In this document: piece after piece, positions 25,291 through 40,200 of the stretch
Position numbering within the stretch: the stretch's first letter is position 1
Layout of the letters: each line of letters starts with the position of its first letter
NCBI RefSeq assembly: GCF_022581195.2
Contig: NC_061454.1
Span: 9,734,001-9,798,000, forward strand
DNA from: Helicoverpa zea
Taxonomy: Eukaryota > Arthropoda > Insecta > Lepidoptera > Noctuidae
Reading direction: 5' to 3'
DNA length: 64,000 nucleotides
Made by a program: the position numbers and the translations under genes
Notes under the pieces: generated by a model
Told to the model about the DNA's origin: nothing
Databases searched by the model: none
The model's input: the letters and a program-made list of their open reading frames with translations, nothing else

Positions 25291-28200
25291 GTGAGTTCTA
25301 CTAATTTAATTCTTTGAAAACTTGCCAAAACTTTTTGAAATTATTTAAACATACCTATACTTAGTAAATTAAATTATTCAAAATTTTTAACAACTAGGAT
25401 TTCTCAAAATATTTGTTAGAAAACTTCAGCAAAACAACGAAAAATAGGTACTGCAGTGATTTTTCAACATGCTTCAAAAACTTTTGCGGTCTTAACTTCC
25501 AATAAGAATAAGTTTAGTTTTGAAGTTATTTATACATTATTAAGTACTAAAACTTGGTTCAAGTTTTCAAAATGTCTTGATAAACATAGTTTGACAAAGT
25601 CTCACGCGCAAGGTTAAGGCCAGGTGGAGTTTTGCTAATCCCGGGTTAGGTGGCTAATTTATTTCATTAATTTTCATATTCAAATTCTTTATTTGCAGAA
25701 TATGGGAAAATGACTAGGTATATGTGACTGCGTATGATAACTATGATAACAAAACAATAACTATATTATTCTATAAAACTCTGCCAGTTCTCTAAAAAAT
25801 ACTTTATTTAAATCGCCATAAACTTACCTTACTATAAGGTTCATTTTCATAAAACATTTGCAGTCGGCTCCGAAAGTTTTCCCAAAACAATGAACAACTT
25901 TTTGCTCTCTTAATAAATGTATGTAGCCGTATTTAATATCTAACTTTTTATTTCATTTATCTCTCTCTCTCTCTCTCTTTTCAATTCACAATTAATAGAA
26001 AGGAAAGATTAGAACTAAAAGTTATAATTTAGGCCTAATAACCTGTTCAAAAAAATCACCAGCTAAGAGCAGAAAATATCAAAAGTATTAGGGTGCGTCC
26101 ACATCTGGCGAATGCGCCGCGAATGCGCAGCACGCGAGCCGATCGCGAGCTGTCCGCGAGCTGCGCGCGTGCAGTCACTGCAATAGTTCGGTGCGCCTCT
26201 TTAGCGCAACTCACGCAAGGCTCGTATAGAGCGCGCGAGCGGCGCGCGATCTGCGCGCAATCAGTTCTCGCCCTTACAGTTCCGTATATTGGCTCAGTAC
26301 TATCGAAGATGTCAGACGTCGCGCGCCGCCTGCGCGCCGCTCGCGTGCGGCGCTTAGGTCGCGCGCGAGCTGCGCGCGGGCGGCGCAGAAGCGGCGCACG
26401 AACAAAAATGCACGCGCGCTGCTCGCGGACAGCTCGCGATCGGCTCGCGTGCTGCGCATTCGCGGCGCATTCGCCAGATGTGGACGCACCCTTAGGTAAA
26501 CATTTCCATAATCGATTTAAAATACTATCGATTTGTTGTGGCTGTCATTAAACGTATTGTAATATTTTCTTGTAGAATGAAAACATTCCGATTATTGTTA
26601 TTTATTGCGAGAGCTTATCGCGAATAAATATTAATGTTACCTATCAACAAAACGTTTGTTACAAAATTTACGTTTACATAATTACTTTATTAACTTCCAT
26701 TGTTTATTACCTATGGTAATGTTATAAAGAAACAGAACACAAATATAAGATAAAAATACGATTCATATTATCATTTTGGGTTTCTGATGTTGTTTAGACA
26801 AACAAACATTTTTAACAATGTCCGTCAATAAAATACTGGAACTTTTTGTAAACGAAAAGGTTATTTATGATACTGCCTTTTAGTTACAGTAAGTTTGATA
26901 GTGTCATAAAATTAAAATGGAAACTAAGTTTTATATCTTTAGCGAGAAACATTTTGGATCGGGCTGCATCATATATTTTGATGATTATTTATCAGGTGCC
27001 TAAAGCACTTTTTATTAATGTTGGGACATTAAAAAGTAGAATGGTATAGGTTGGATTAAATATTGTTATAATAAACTTTTTGTGTGCAACACATATTTAT
27101 ATCATTTTTATTACTTTGTAGTAGAAGCACAATATTGTCTATAGGCGTTCAAAAAGTTGTACAATAACCTCATAAGCCGTTCAATTACATTCAAGAGTTT
27201 AATTCATATTGACTCTAAAAAGGCACAGGCCACGATAAAACTTGAATGATTCTTTAAAAAAATTAAGAAAAAAGATTATCAATAACCCAAATCGAAACAT
27301 ATTAAATTATATTATTTTTGTTAAGAAATACTCGAAACAATTAATTTCTTTAGTGACATTAAAACGAGCTCATTGTACTTAAAAGTAAAATTTAATTGCT
27401 AATTACTATGCTGATCAATATGATATATTGCCGTATAATGATATATAATTAATCAACTCCCACATAAGCTTAGGACTACTGGTAACCGATGCGAAAGGGG
27501 GAAAAGCTTAGCCGCTTAACTTAAAATAAGGTGATCAATTACATATCTTACTACATACTACGTTTTTATGTCAAATTAAGTACTAAATATTAAACTGCGT
27601 TTGGGATAAGGAAAAAGTAGTTTTACTTAAAAATATGTCTGAAGAAAGAATGAACATTAAATAGCATAGGAAGCTATATGATGAAATAGTAAAAATATTA
27701 CAGATATTTAATATTTTTTGAATACGTGGCATGGTTATATATATTTCAGAAAAGGAATAAAAGTATAAAATTTATAACAAAAAAGTTATTAGGTAGGTGC
27801 AATAAGGAAAAACAAAATAGTTCATAAAATATAAAATAATCTATGAAAATTCACTGTACAAAAAATCGTAGCAATTTAACCTGCTACGGCGTAGCAAGTA
27901 ATAGTTAATATGAGTATTTTTTTCTTTCGTCTAAGTAGTCTTTACAAATTATAAGTTTAAGTATAATATAAGTATAATTGTTTTAATTTTACGGGCAGTA
28001 AATAGGTTCCTTGACCATCATCAATCAACATGATAAATAGTAATAAGTACCTATAATACCGTGTTCTTAATCAAACTTTGTATTTAAGAAAATACAATTT
28101 TGGTAAAACAACATTTATATAACGAACTTTAGTCACGTTTGTTCAACAATAAAATAGGTTTCTATTTAAAATAACTATTAAAATTATAATCACTTACCTA

Positions 28201-31200
28201 TGTTTAAGGAACTTATTAAAGTTGTCACTTTTATTGAAGGTTTCTCAAGCTAATTTAAACTTTTTATTTTAAGTACTTGCACCCAATGTTGGGTAATTAA
28301 ATATAGTATCGCCACAAACAAATCACACACAACAAATCATAAAATTGTAAAAAGTTGAAGTTGAATTAAAGATACTGAAATAATTAAAACTAAATGAAGT
28401 AGTCAAAACAACTTAGTTGAGTGTGTTTGTCCTAGCTGTAATTCAAAATTATATGTATATCTAATCCGAGTTTTAATTCTACTCAAACATTTATGTTCAA
28501 TTTAAAATAATTTTTGCAAAAACCAAAAACGATGCAGTAACCATGCAAACAGAGAAACCGCTAATTACCTACCCAATTATAAAAATGCAACAATGATTTT
28601 GAACATAATGCGTCAAGCATCGTGCCGTCTTAATGAGAGGCTTCTAACAATTACCAGAACTAAAGTGATGATTGCACATTATCGGCTGAAGGTCAGCCTT
28701 TGTACCACCGCACAATCATTCTTTACAGAGGAAATTTACAGCCTGAAGAGTTGATAAGCATTATCATAACAATAGCCCTATTCATGCTAGTAGGTTTTTT
28801 ACCTATAGTTATAAAAGGCGAGGTGTGCGAGCGAGATTTTCTGTATAGTTTATCGAGTTTGTAAGTAAATCGTATTTATTTTGGTCATATTTGGGTTAAT
28901 AGGTTTTACGATAAAACTTTCACATGTGAATATTTAAAAAAATGAGAAAAAGTAACACAAGATGGTTTAAAAAATAATTTCAGATAAACAAATCAAAATA
29001 TCGAAAAAAAGCCTGAAAAGATGAGGCTGGAATTCCCTGAGAATGTTTAAAAGAAACACTTAAACAAACTTTTGTTTTTGTTCTTCACCCATACGATATA
29101 TACTTATTACGATTTTGTTCATTTTTACTTATAATTAAATTTTAATTATTATTATTCTAGATATGTACATCTGTAATAGGCATGACAAATAAGAATTTTA
29201 TATCATCTTATGTTTTTTTATATACTTTATTGTTTGTGATGCTGTTAGTATGCCAAAAAATAAAATTAAATTAAAATTAAACTTCTGGGTTTCTTTATAA
29301 TTAAGTATACTATCCTTAGATTACGGGAACGTAACCACAAACGAATCTACAAGTTAGATAATTTTAAGCTGGTTTTGTTCATTTATGAAAATCGCACCTG
29401 AGCAGTTTATTAGTTAGTTTAGTTATTATTTGGATTTTGCAAATTCTACAAACCATATAGTTTCGAAAAGTTTTATGTTATAAGCATGTGTCATTAGATA
29501 TAGGTACAGCAATCTTTTTCGTATTTATAAGTGTTATTGGTACTATGTTACTTATAAGTCTTAACATATTATAAAATATATTACTGTATAAAATAAATCA
29601 CAGTTTAATAACTCAAAATTTAATAAAATATTTAAAAGTAATTAATACTGGCCAGAGTTACTACATTTTCCGTTACGTTTATTAGGATTAATGGAACCAT
29701 CATACTTATAGCACAGGAACTGAAGGATTGAACTGTATATTTTAAAAGAAACAGTAATTAATTACTGCAATAATAAAACACACGAATAAACCATCGATAT
29801 TCGAATTTCAAAGATTTTACAAATCATAAATGGACACTTACAAAAAAGTTTAATTTCTATACTTATGACTGTCACGAATTTTCGTGAAGAAAATTCAAGG
29901 TTTGCCTCATCATTAAACATTCTTACACCTTCTTATATCTTGGGCAGTTTGTCGGTTGTCAATCTGTCAGTGAATAGAGTGTAATGTACTCGTAGAGGGC
30001 GGAGAGATATATATTCAAAAAAATATACGTGTAAAGTATGTGATAGAGAAATTAGAAACGTTCCAAACGTTTTGATGCTGTCGCTTCTCAGATTGTATCC
30101 TCATAATGACTTCATTACGTTGACAGGTATTTTTTCACGACAAAGCGGAAAAATGTTTTAGTGGCTACTTAACTAAATATACATCTTTAATGACATGCGA
30201 AATTTTCTCAGAACTTTTAAATGAAGTAACAAAACAAATATTAAAATCTTAGGAATTTTTATTTATCTTCCCACATTATCGACCTCAGGTGGCGAGCAAT
30301 AAAACAAAGTAGGAAGACAAATGACGAATTTAATTTATTCTTTCAGAAAAGTTCGTGGACGCGACAGCCTCGGCTTCGGGGTCTCCGTCCCCGCCTCTCG
30401 CGGAGTACGAGCGAGACTCCCCCGTGGATGTGTCGTCAACGTCAGAAGCAGGGTCCGCCAGTGGAGCCCCCAGTGGCTCCCGGCCACTCTCGCCACCTCC
30501 CAGGAACCCACAGCTCGTGGAGCGATGGTCCAGTGAGGAGATGCGACACATACAGTGCCACCTCGAGACTAAAGAGCTTTGGGACAAGTTTAACGAATTA
30601 GGAACAGAAATGATTATCACTAAAACTGGAAGGTAAGTTCTTATTTCTTTGTGAAATGATTTTGTTCTATATTGGAAGCTAGCATAGCTACAAATGAAAT
30701 GTTGTTGTCTCTTGACATACATTAACACTGGTTAAAACTTGGTTTTCACCAGATTCCGCATTTGTCAATTATGACAAAAGCTCAAATTACAACTCATTTA
30801 TTTTTAATTACCCGCGTTAATCGCACCATCGAAAACAGAAATTGTTTTATCGCAATTAATATTTCATTTACTGAACGGAGAGCCTTATTCATAACAAGCA
30901 GTACTGACGTAAAGCACGCGTTATTAACCACTTAAATGACGAAACGAATTGTTTTTAGGGTCTCGTTTTGAACTTGACGAGAAATTAAAAACTCTGTGGT
31001 AGGTAGGTAATCGAATCGCGATTGTTGGTTAACGCGATCAAGGCAATATCGACGGCGCGTTTCAGAGGCGATAAGGTAGGTGGCAGAGTGCGGGCGATGG
31101 CGCGAGGCGTGTCGGTCGCGGCGCGCGGCCGAACAATGGGCAATCGACCGCCGCGCGTCCGCCGCCGCTGGCCGCCCGTGCGCCACTCGCGCTTAAACAA

Positions 31201-34200
31201 TGAACCCCACAATCAAAAACGTAACGATCACATCAATCGAACATAAAATAATTGCCCTCCACATGATCTTCTTGTTACTGCTGTAGCTGCAACACATAAA
31301 ATGTTCAATGCAAGTCATTTCAATCCATGGCAGAGCGCAGATGTAAGGCCACCTTCATTCGTGGAATGCAATATTACTATCAAGACTACACTAAATTCGG
31401 GAGAATAGAAAAGCACAATGGAAAACTTGAAGTAAGTAGGTGCCTACATAACATAACAGCAATCGTTATAAGTTCTTAACCAATTGCTATCAAAAGACAG
31501 GAATAAGAACTCCTTGTTGTATACAGAGGAATGCCTTATTCCAATTCTTCAGATTCAGTTCAAGATATAATACCCACTTTCCGCAAACTCGAGCTTTTTC
31601 AGCGCGTAAAGAGCTTAGTGGTTGAAATGTATTGGATCGCACACAATTATTTGTTACATCTTTACCGAACCAGGTACATATCTATCCGAAATAGTACCTA
31701 TTTACTGTACTTTACTATTTAATTTCACAATAACTGCAGTCTAGACTCAAAAACATTTAGATCTCGATAAACTCTAATCTCAGTAGTTACAGAACCGCTG
31801 AAACAAATCGGATCGAGTCGAAATTCAAGAGCGTGTGTCACATAAAAGTCCGATTAAACTGAACTAAATCTTAAAAGTTGGCTGCTTAGCTATATTTGAC
31901 GTCCATGCAGGTGAAAATGATTTGTGTGTAAGTGTTATCGAGGAAACACTAGGACGCTAGTGAACCGCGGCGGAGCGGCGCGCACCGGCGACGCTTATCG
32001 ACGCCCGCGTAAATCAACGCGACAGCCCACCGATCGTGACAAATTCGCAAACCTAATCTTTTGATAACGTTGTAGCTATTCAGACAAACCGCACGATACT
32101 CGCCGCCTGTAAACGCGCTGTGTGCGCTGTGAGCTTGCTTATCACTTCACATTTACACTTTACAGAATGTTGTTCAAGCTCAACATTACATGTTGTCCAA
32201 CCACTTGATATCTGAACCTAATTAGGCAAAGGGAATCTATCCCATTTCACAGTTTTGCCTTGAAATTTATTTAATGCTAAATACGTCGTCTCCATACAAA
32301 TAAATGTGAACAAAGGGCGGGAATAATGTACAAAACAATGAAGGCTCTTTCACGGACTATAAAGCTGTATTAATACCTCACTTATTTATTCCTTATAATG
32401 TTCTCGAGTTAACGACGCTTCGGGCGTCCAGTTTTTCTACCACGCACCATAAAATACGACATATGGAAATATACTTATAGCAGTCGAATTCATTTCCGAA
32501 TTTAGCAACACAATAATAACAGTGTTGACTTGCTATAATAACCGTTCGCAAAAAACATCGGAGCCATGTTTCGCTTTTATGAGGATGTTTAGATGCGATA
32601 AGTAGATCTTAATAATTACCTCGCGTTTTAGCTTTTTCCACATTATCGATGCTTTAGATACGGCTGGTATCGGTAATAAAAGATTGAGCGAGATAGCAAG
32701 CGTTACAAAGGGCTTTGGGAAGTCGCAATGGGAGACAATTTGCCACACACCGTCACGCGAGCTTATCCGAGTCGGCCCCGTCGATTAGCATAAATCTCGC
32801 CAACTAACCGTCACAAATGAACGACGGGCGCGGGACGCGGGTAGCGGCTAAACAAACTGACGCGAGCGACGATGCGATCGCGCGACATTCGCATGTCGCG
32901 GCGACGATGCGCGACGAATCGCGACCGTCGGCCGCCCGCATAAATCAGCATTATCTCGCGAGATAGCCGCACGCCTGGACCCACCCCGCCGTATCACGCG
33001 GAGCCCCGTGTCGTTCGAAAAAATTAATGACTTGGAAAAACGATTCGCTTATGAGGGATCTTTCACTGTAATTGAATTGCCCCGCAGAGATCGGACCGAA
33101 TTGTCGCGCAATATGTCGAGTAGGTGATCCCGAATCAGATACAATAACCTTTATAAAACAAATGCTCTGGATTAAAATCGCATCTCATTAAACTTGAACC
33201 AATCAATGGCCTCAGAAGTCCAAACTACTAATATTGTTTGCTAGAATAATAAGTTCCAAATGGTCTCAATCAAATCCCTATTACTGATTTAATATTTCAT
33301 GCCCCATAAAAGTATAAAAGGACGGGCTGCATCAGAATGAAATCCCCACACATTATCTCACCCCAAAAGATAATCGCTGCACGCGTAATAGAATAATGTA
33401 AATATGTCAGTGTGTCCGCTAGTTGGCATGCTAATCGCGTTTTCTGTAAGCTCCGTTTTAAAACCTGCCGCTTTGTGCACCGCTCTTTTACTTTATTCAA
33501 CGGGGACCCATTTTTCATCCGCTCGGCAAATATTTTGATGTTTGTCGATTACGCGGCTTTGTGTGCAAAAGCTTTCATAAACTGAGAGTCCAACTGATGC
33601 CTCTGTTTATTGTATTCAACAAATTAGGAACGTTTTATTAATACGTCGATAATATCGGAAATGACAACTACTGTCAATGGAATTAATTGATATCATTAAT
33701 TGTGAAGCTTCGTGTATATTTATTTTCTGATTTTAGTGTGTGAGTGGGTTTTCCGAAAAAAACTTATTATTTGTGTAAACATGTATGTTTTACGTTATTT
33801 ATGTTCGATAATTAATAAACATAATCAATACGGTGGGTATACACGGAACTACATTAATTTTCACCGGAATCCTTGTATTTTTTTTCTTATAGTAAACGAA
33901 ATAAGTATGCAGATTTGCTACTAGCTAATCTATCTGATTTAAAATTACTTACCGTTATTTGCATATTTTTACAATTTATTAGCAAATTGATGTAAACAGA
34001 AATATAATCATGTGGGAACAGTGGTAACACATTGAAATTAACATGTTTTACTAATAGTCAATCGGATCAGTGCCGATAGCGCTCGCACTCGCTGAAGATG
34101 TTTCGGCGGGTCTCGCTGCCAACACTCTAATCGTTGCAGCACACAGTTGGCAGCCAACACACTCTTTGATTTACTTCTCACCAGCATCTAACCGTCGTAA

Positions 34201-37200
34201 ATCTTCCACATATGATATATAAACATCTTTTATCTCATACGTGTGTATTCAAAGGTATTTTAACTTAACAGAACATCACATAGCATCTAAATTAAGGTTG
34301 TTCTTCTTTATAAATTACTCGTCGACTCTTTGCAGTCTTGTGGCATGTTGTGAATAATTTTGACGTCTTTCTTTATAATGGGTGCGACATAAATCTCGCT
34401 TGTTTCTACTTTTTTAATATTAATTAAATTACATCTTGTTAATGAAGTCAGGTCGTAATAGATAAATCACTCTTTACCAGAGATTTTATCACAGAGTTAT
34501 TTTGTAGCCGATAACAAACAAGTTTTCCATATCCAAGCCTTTTCTTTGAATACAGAGTGAAGTATATTTTACTTTTACAGAACTCCATAACTGCAATGAT
34601 GGTTGTTATACATCAACAGATTTTTTTAACAATCATTATTTCTAATGTAATAGTTTATCGGCTGGCAGCAGTAAGGATGGGCAAATACTTGTGTAATGTC
34701 ACGCGACGCAGCACATTTTTACCTGTAATGGGCCATCGCGCCACGAATTCCCACAACTAGGAGCGTGGCGATTTATCGAACAATATTGAAGCTGCCCCGT
34801 GCGTACCTGGCCTGTTTGTTAAAACTACAACTTGGAAAACCAAACATAGTTTTGGATGCGCTATGCATATGGTAACTATCGCTAAAATATATATTTTTTG
34901 AAATATTTCTCAACATGCACATGAAAATTTATTCTTTACCACGCAATCAAGATGAAAATCTTTAACCACTGATGAAAATCTCCGCAATGAAAGTGGTTCT
35001 TTTGCTATATTATTATTTGTCTTAGTTAAAACTAAATGAAAAGTTAAGTGGATCGCTTTTTGTACTGCTGCATCGCAGACTGGGAGAGCCTAGGGAAAGC
35101 CTTTTATTTAGTGCGAAAGTTTTCCAAAAAGTGGACATCGACACGGTTTAGCATATCCATAGTATTAAAATATTTTCGCTGTTCAGATAACGCTGGGCGC
35201 ACACCGCGCTTACACGTGCACGAGGCCAGCTCGCCATTTGTCGCACTCGCGCGATAATTGTTGATATACGATCGCGATCCGACACCGTAATTGTCAACGC
35301 TTAATCTTCTAATTGGCTCGCATTTACCAATGCCAACGTGTCGCCTCTGCCCATTCGCATCGATAGTTCGTTTAAAAAAAAACATTGTCAAATTTTTCGT
35401 ACAATCGTTAAACATAACCAACTCCTATAAAACCGTGGATCGAGCAGAGTCGAAAAGCAATTCGCAACGCCAATTTCAAGAACAGTAAAAAGTGCGATTC
35501 ACAAGTGCAACTTGAAACGGCGTTTAAGAGCGAACCGAGGGCGGCGCCCACCGGGGGCGAGAAAACAATTTGGAATTTTATCGGAGGCGAGGTGGGGTAG
35601 CGGGGTGGCGGGATGGCGGGGTAGCGCGTTACCTCTGATTTATGTGCGACATTAGACGCGAGGTGGGCACGACGCGCGAAATGCACACGCGCCGCGAGGA
35701 CCATTGCCACTCACTCACACGCGCCCGCGCCGCCACCGCCACCGCCACCGCTACCGCCGTTGAAGTCTTGCAAACAATCCTAGAAATACTGCCCTTTTGT
35801 TAAGGATTAAGAGGCTTCCTAGAAGGCAAGGCTTCAGTGTCTTGTGACTACCAACATAGATTAAAAGTGAACTTTTTGAGTTGCAGTTGTCAGCTGTAAA
35901 CAATGAATAGTCACAATTTATTAAGCTATAGGTACCTACTAAAGTGCTTGAATTTGATTTATTCTCAACATTGGAATGGACTAAACAACTTTTTTAATTA
36001 ACAAACAGAACTTGGCAGTAATTTCAGTTGAAGTGAAGTCTTTCAGCATTTAAAATTCTATCGAAAAAGCAGGATTAATTAATGAAACCGTAATACAGCT
36101 TAAACTTAACCAACTGATGCCGTGGATATTTCAGTGTCATTCCAATTCAAAAGCTAATTTCACTAAAACCTTAAATGAATCGAGTTGGTCGGAGCTCTCA
36201 CATTATTTAACTTGTTCCAAGTTTAAATTGAAAACGCCACCAAACTCTTTGCGGACTCAGAGTCAAATTTTGAACTTTGCCGCTGAATCGGAAATTTCTT
36301 TATAAATATGTTATTAAGCTTAAATTCAGTTGGTGTCACGCTGCCGACACTAATTTTATTCGTGAAAGACGGCGACTGAGCGACGGCGAGACGCGCGGCC
36401 GTAGGGAGCACTGAAAATGTATGCAAACGGGAAACGCGATATTTGACGGAGCTGAAAACGACAAAAGAATTAAGGAGGATGCGGCCGAGGGGTGACGCGA
36501 CGACGACGTGGCCGCCCGCCACCCCCGTCACATCGCGAATTCACTTTACTGTGTCTTATTAAGAGATTAGCTGTCATTTCAGCGCGTCGAGCCCTTTCAT
36601 TTGAAAACAATGCATAAATTACTGACGACCTCTAATAGCCCCCTAATGATAAGTTTACCTACCTATTGAAATATGTCGTGGAAACGTTGGCATGCTTGTA
36701 ATTAAAGACGGAACTGAAAGCACTAATTTATCCACGATTGTACTGAAATGAAATGGAAAAATTTAATTTTCGGCCATTAATAATTCAAGTATTCAACCCT
36801 ATCTGTAGTTATCTAGGTTATGTGAAGTGAACACATGCAGCCTATTTGAATACGCGTGTAATAGATGTGTGATTCATGTAAATGTACCCTTAGCAAGTGT
36901 ATCGCGAGCTAATCTGCCCCTGCACCCCCGCCCCACGCCGCCAATATGCTGCGGGGGTGGCGGGGTGCCGAGAAAACGTGTAAACTAATTATGTACATTT
37001 TCGTAGCCACTTATTTACATAACCACGGCCTGAGCCCCGCTTTCACCGTGAATATTTCATTCGTAATCTTTACTTTGACGGTTTAATATGACAGCTGTTG
37101 TTTTGTTTGGAGGAAACTTTTAATTTTTGTCGTTTTCTTCCGCTGGTAGCGCCCTTTGTGTGCGCGTTAGGCCGACGCCTCCCGTAATGATAGGTGATTG

Positions 37201-40200
37201 TCGAACAACTTTTTTTAATACAGATAAACGGCTGGGAAACTTCGTGAGGTGTAATTTGGAATTTTCACCGAGACTCGTCGTTGTTGTCTGACAATGGGAA
37301 GGGTGCTTATTATTTTGATGACTGTTTTGTCTACTGTCGGGGGAGTTACTGTATTGATAGTTCGGGAACAACAGATATCGATTGGGTAGACGGGTTGTCA
37401 CGTAACGGAGTACGAAGTAGGAGTACTAAGAATGATTCATGAGTCGTCAACAGGCTGAGTTGTTGTGAAGTGTACAGGAAGCCGATAAGTAAAACTATTA
37501 GTAGGTAATGAGCGAGTGTTGCGGCGTTTCGCGGGTATTTATACCGCGCCTTCGCGGGAACTAATTTATGGAAGTAAGTACGCGGAAAATGTTTATGTAC
37601 GTACTTCGGCCCTCCCGCCCTGTACCGGTGACATCCGGTGCCTTCGCTATTTGTTGCTACTAGGCAGCGCACGTCTATATAACTATAATGCAGCGTATTT
37701 GATTGTATGGAATTAGTTGCAGCCATCGTTGTTGCTATAAAATAATTTCTTAGAAACAATCACGAGATTATTTGTAAAAAAAACTAGCATCAAAATCAGA
37801 TCAGTTGAATTCTCAGAGGTAATAAACACGAGGCGTTGGTTCAGCGCAAAAGGAACGGGAAGACCACCGCGCGCGCATACCCGCGGTCTTTGAAGCGGCA
37901 CCGTGCTGCAACGAGCTGATGACAGACGCGTTTCATGTAGGCATTACTCACCGCACTGTCCCCGACTCACTAATGACTCTTTGTGATTATTAACGGAATC
38001 GGGAACGATAATTTAGTCTTCATTATTTCTCACTACAGTTGCCATACACTTTGTTGCAATCTGTAAGTGCCAGAGAAACAGAATTGTATGCGATAATGGG
38101 TGATTTCAAAAATACTTTTTAGTTTATTACTAATTTTGCTATAGTTTTTGAAATAATTTAAGTCTAGTCTGATCCTAGCTACCTACTCACACTGAGGAGC
38201 ATAGTGGAACGTTATTTCTAAAGTTTTTATGAGACGTTAAACAAAGCTGAAATATATTTCTCACACTTTGCAATACATTGTTAATCCTACTGCTAGTTTC
38301 ACGTTACTATTTAGCACTAATGTTTCTGGTACGCACCTATTCATACCTACGATTATTTGGTAAGAGTTGCAGATCGTGGAAAATTGTAGGCTGTTTTCAG
38401 GCCGATCCTGAATTCAATGAAACGTTGACTTGAAACTTTCGTAAGCTTAGTATATTACAATTCGCATATATTCAAGCAGCCGTACCATCATTAACACAAA
38501 TCCCCTTAAACAAGCAAGTCGTCGCAACTATTTGGTGCGAGTCGCCAGCTATCATATAGGTCACGACATTATCGCGGTGCCTCCATCGCTCCGACTGAGA
38601 CGAAGCTCCGCCCGCTTCCCGTTGACATGTAGCGTTTTAACAGTCAGTACGTGCCTCCACCCCCCTCACCCACCACCCGCCCCCCTTAACCCCTAGAACT
38701 GACGACATTAGCAGCCGCAGACATAGGGCACGTCCCGGCCAGACGTTGACATAGGTAGCTAAAGTTAAATTTGCTTCCAGCTTTGTGTAATATTTTTTGC
38801 GATAGTTTGCCAGTTTAGATTTTATGGCCTTTTTAGTATTTATGAGCTGTGAATATGTTGAAATCATGTTAATGAGTTTGATATTTTCCTGAAAACATCG
38901 AGGATATCATGTATTTGAAACCATAGTTCATGATCCTACATTCTAGGTTGCTTGCAGCCATTTTCATTTTAAACTTCCCTATCTTTAAACTTAATGTCAT
39001 AGCATACCATGTTAACTGCCTATTCTCACAAACCTCATCAATCAGTGACAGTATTAAAATCACGCTAAAATACATAAAACTATTTGCACTAAACGTCCCT
39101 TTGAGTGTACAAGTATTAATTTACTGAATTGATTCACCATAGCTTCGGTAAACATGAAAATACATATGTAGCAACCATAATTGTATGTCATTGCATATAA
39201 AAACCACAATGTCGAACGCGATGTACACGATTATCATCAATATTGCTTTTGATTTAAGGGCTATAGTGGTTTGTACGTATATGTTAGATGACATAAGTAA
39301 CTGCTGGCAACGGACTAGTGAGTTTACGCGGCCGTCGCAATGGCTCCCTCTTTATGGAAATGAAAACAACCTAACTATAGCCCTCTCTACCCTAGTGTTT
39401 CTAACTTACTGCCTACCTAGGTGCAGCTTGTTACCTAAGCCCAGCTTGGCTAACTTACGGAACAGTTGTTGCAAATTATTCTTTGAGGAAATACTTTATA
39501 AAAATATTGCTTGTTTTCTCAATAGACGTGACAATTTATGAGGAAATGGTTGTTTGATTTACGTTTATCTCTTGGTATACAATTTTTTGATTGACTGTTT
39601 GAAGATTGGCGGTTCAAGAAAATTCTTCAAACCAGAAATCGATGACGGTAATTCGTCAATACCAGTGTTCGGCGTAGGAATACTAAAAGCTTTGTTTGTA
39701 ATTTTTGTAAGCATGCACAGGTTACTAAACATCGCTATAATAAGCGAGTGGGGAGGCAGACGACGTGGGGAGGTGCAAGCGACAGTTTTCGCAATATTGT
39801 CGCCAAACTTCCCAATTTCGGTGTCGACTTGCGAAACTCCTCGCCACGTTTTGTGAATCTTACAGGTGTGAGTGCCTGCCTGCTATATGTAGCGTGCCAC
39901 CGTCTATGAACGTGACTCCAAATTGTGGGCTTTGCGGGAATTAGCGACGGATTTACAAGGAATAATTCGTACGAGCACTGCGCGTTTGTCTGTTAGAGCA
40001 TTTCGGTTTAGTAGATTCTTACTACAGGAGTGAATGATGATATTTTCTTGAAATATACGTAATAAACAATTGTTTATTCTTTTTAATGATCCTTTAGTAT
40101 GCCATTCGTAATCTCATCAACAATACAGGTTCGAAGCTCCTCCCACTAAACATCATACATTATTATTCATTCTCTAAAAATTCACTAACGACCGAAATAA

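Larger units (their letters stand above)
25291..30346 (+). other. Intron 1 (phase 1, 5056 nt)
   Basis: The donor is GTGAGT at 25291 and the acceptor TTCTTTCAG ends at 30346. The intron is strongly AT-rich apart from the GC-rich MITE at 26091-26491. I see no coding sequence in it. The split codon 82 becomes GAA (Glu), giving the conserved PLEKFV join, which verifies both splice sites. Confidence 0.85.

Noticed and set aside
26093..26551. 152-aa + frame and 71-aa - frame sharing the same first residues
   Set aside because: The shared peptide is the MITE's inverted repeat read from both ends; the GCGC-rich interior keeps frames open. Not a gene.
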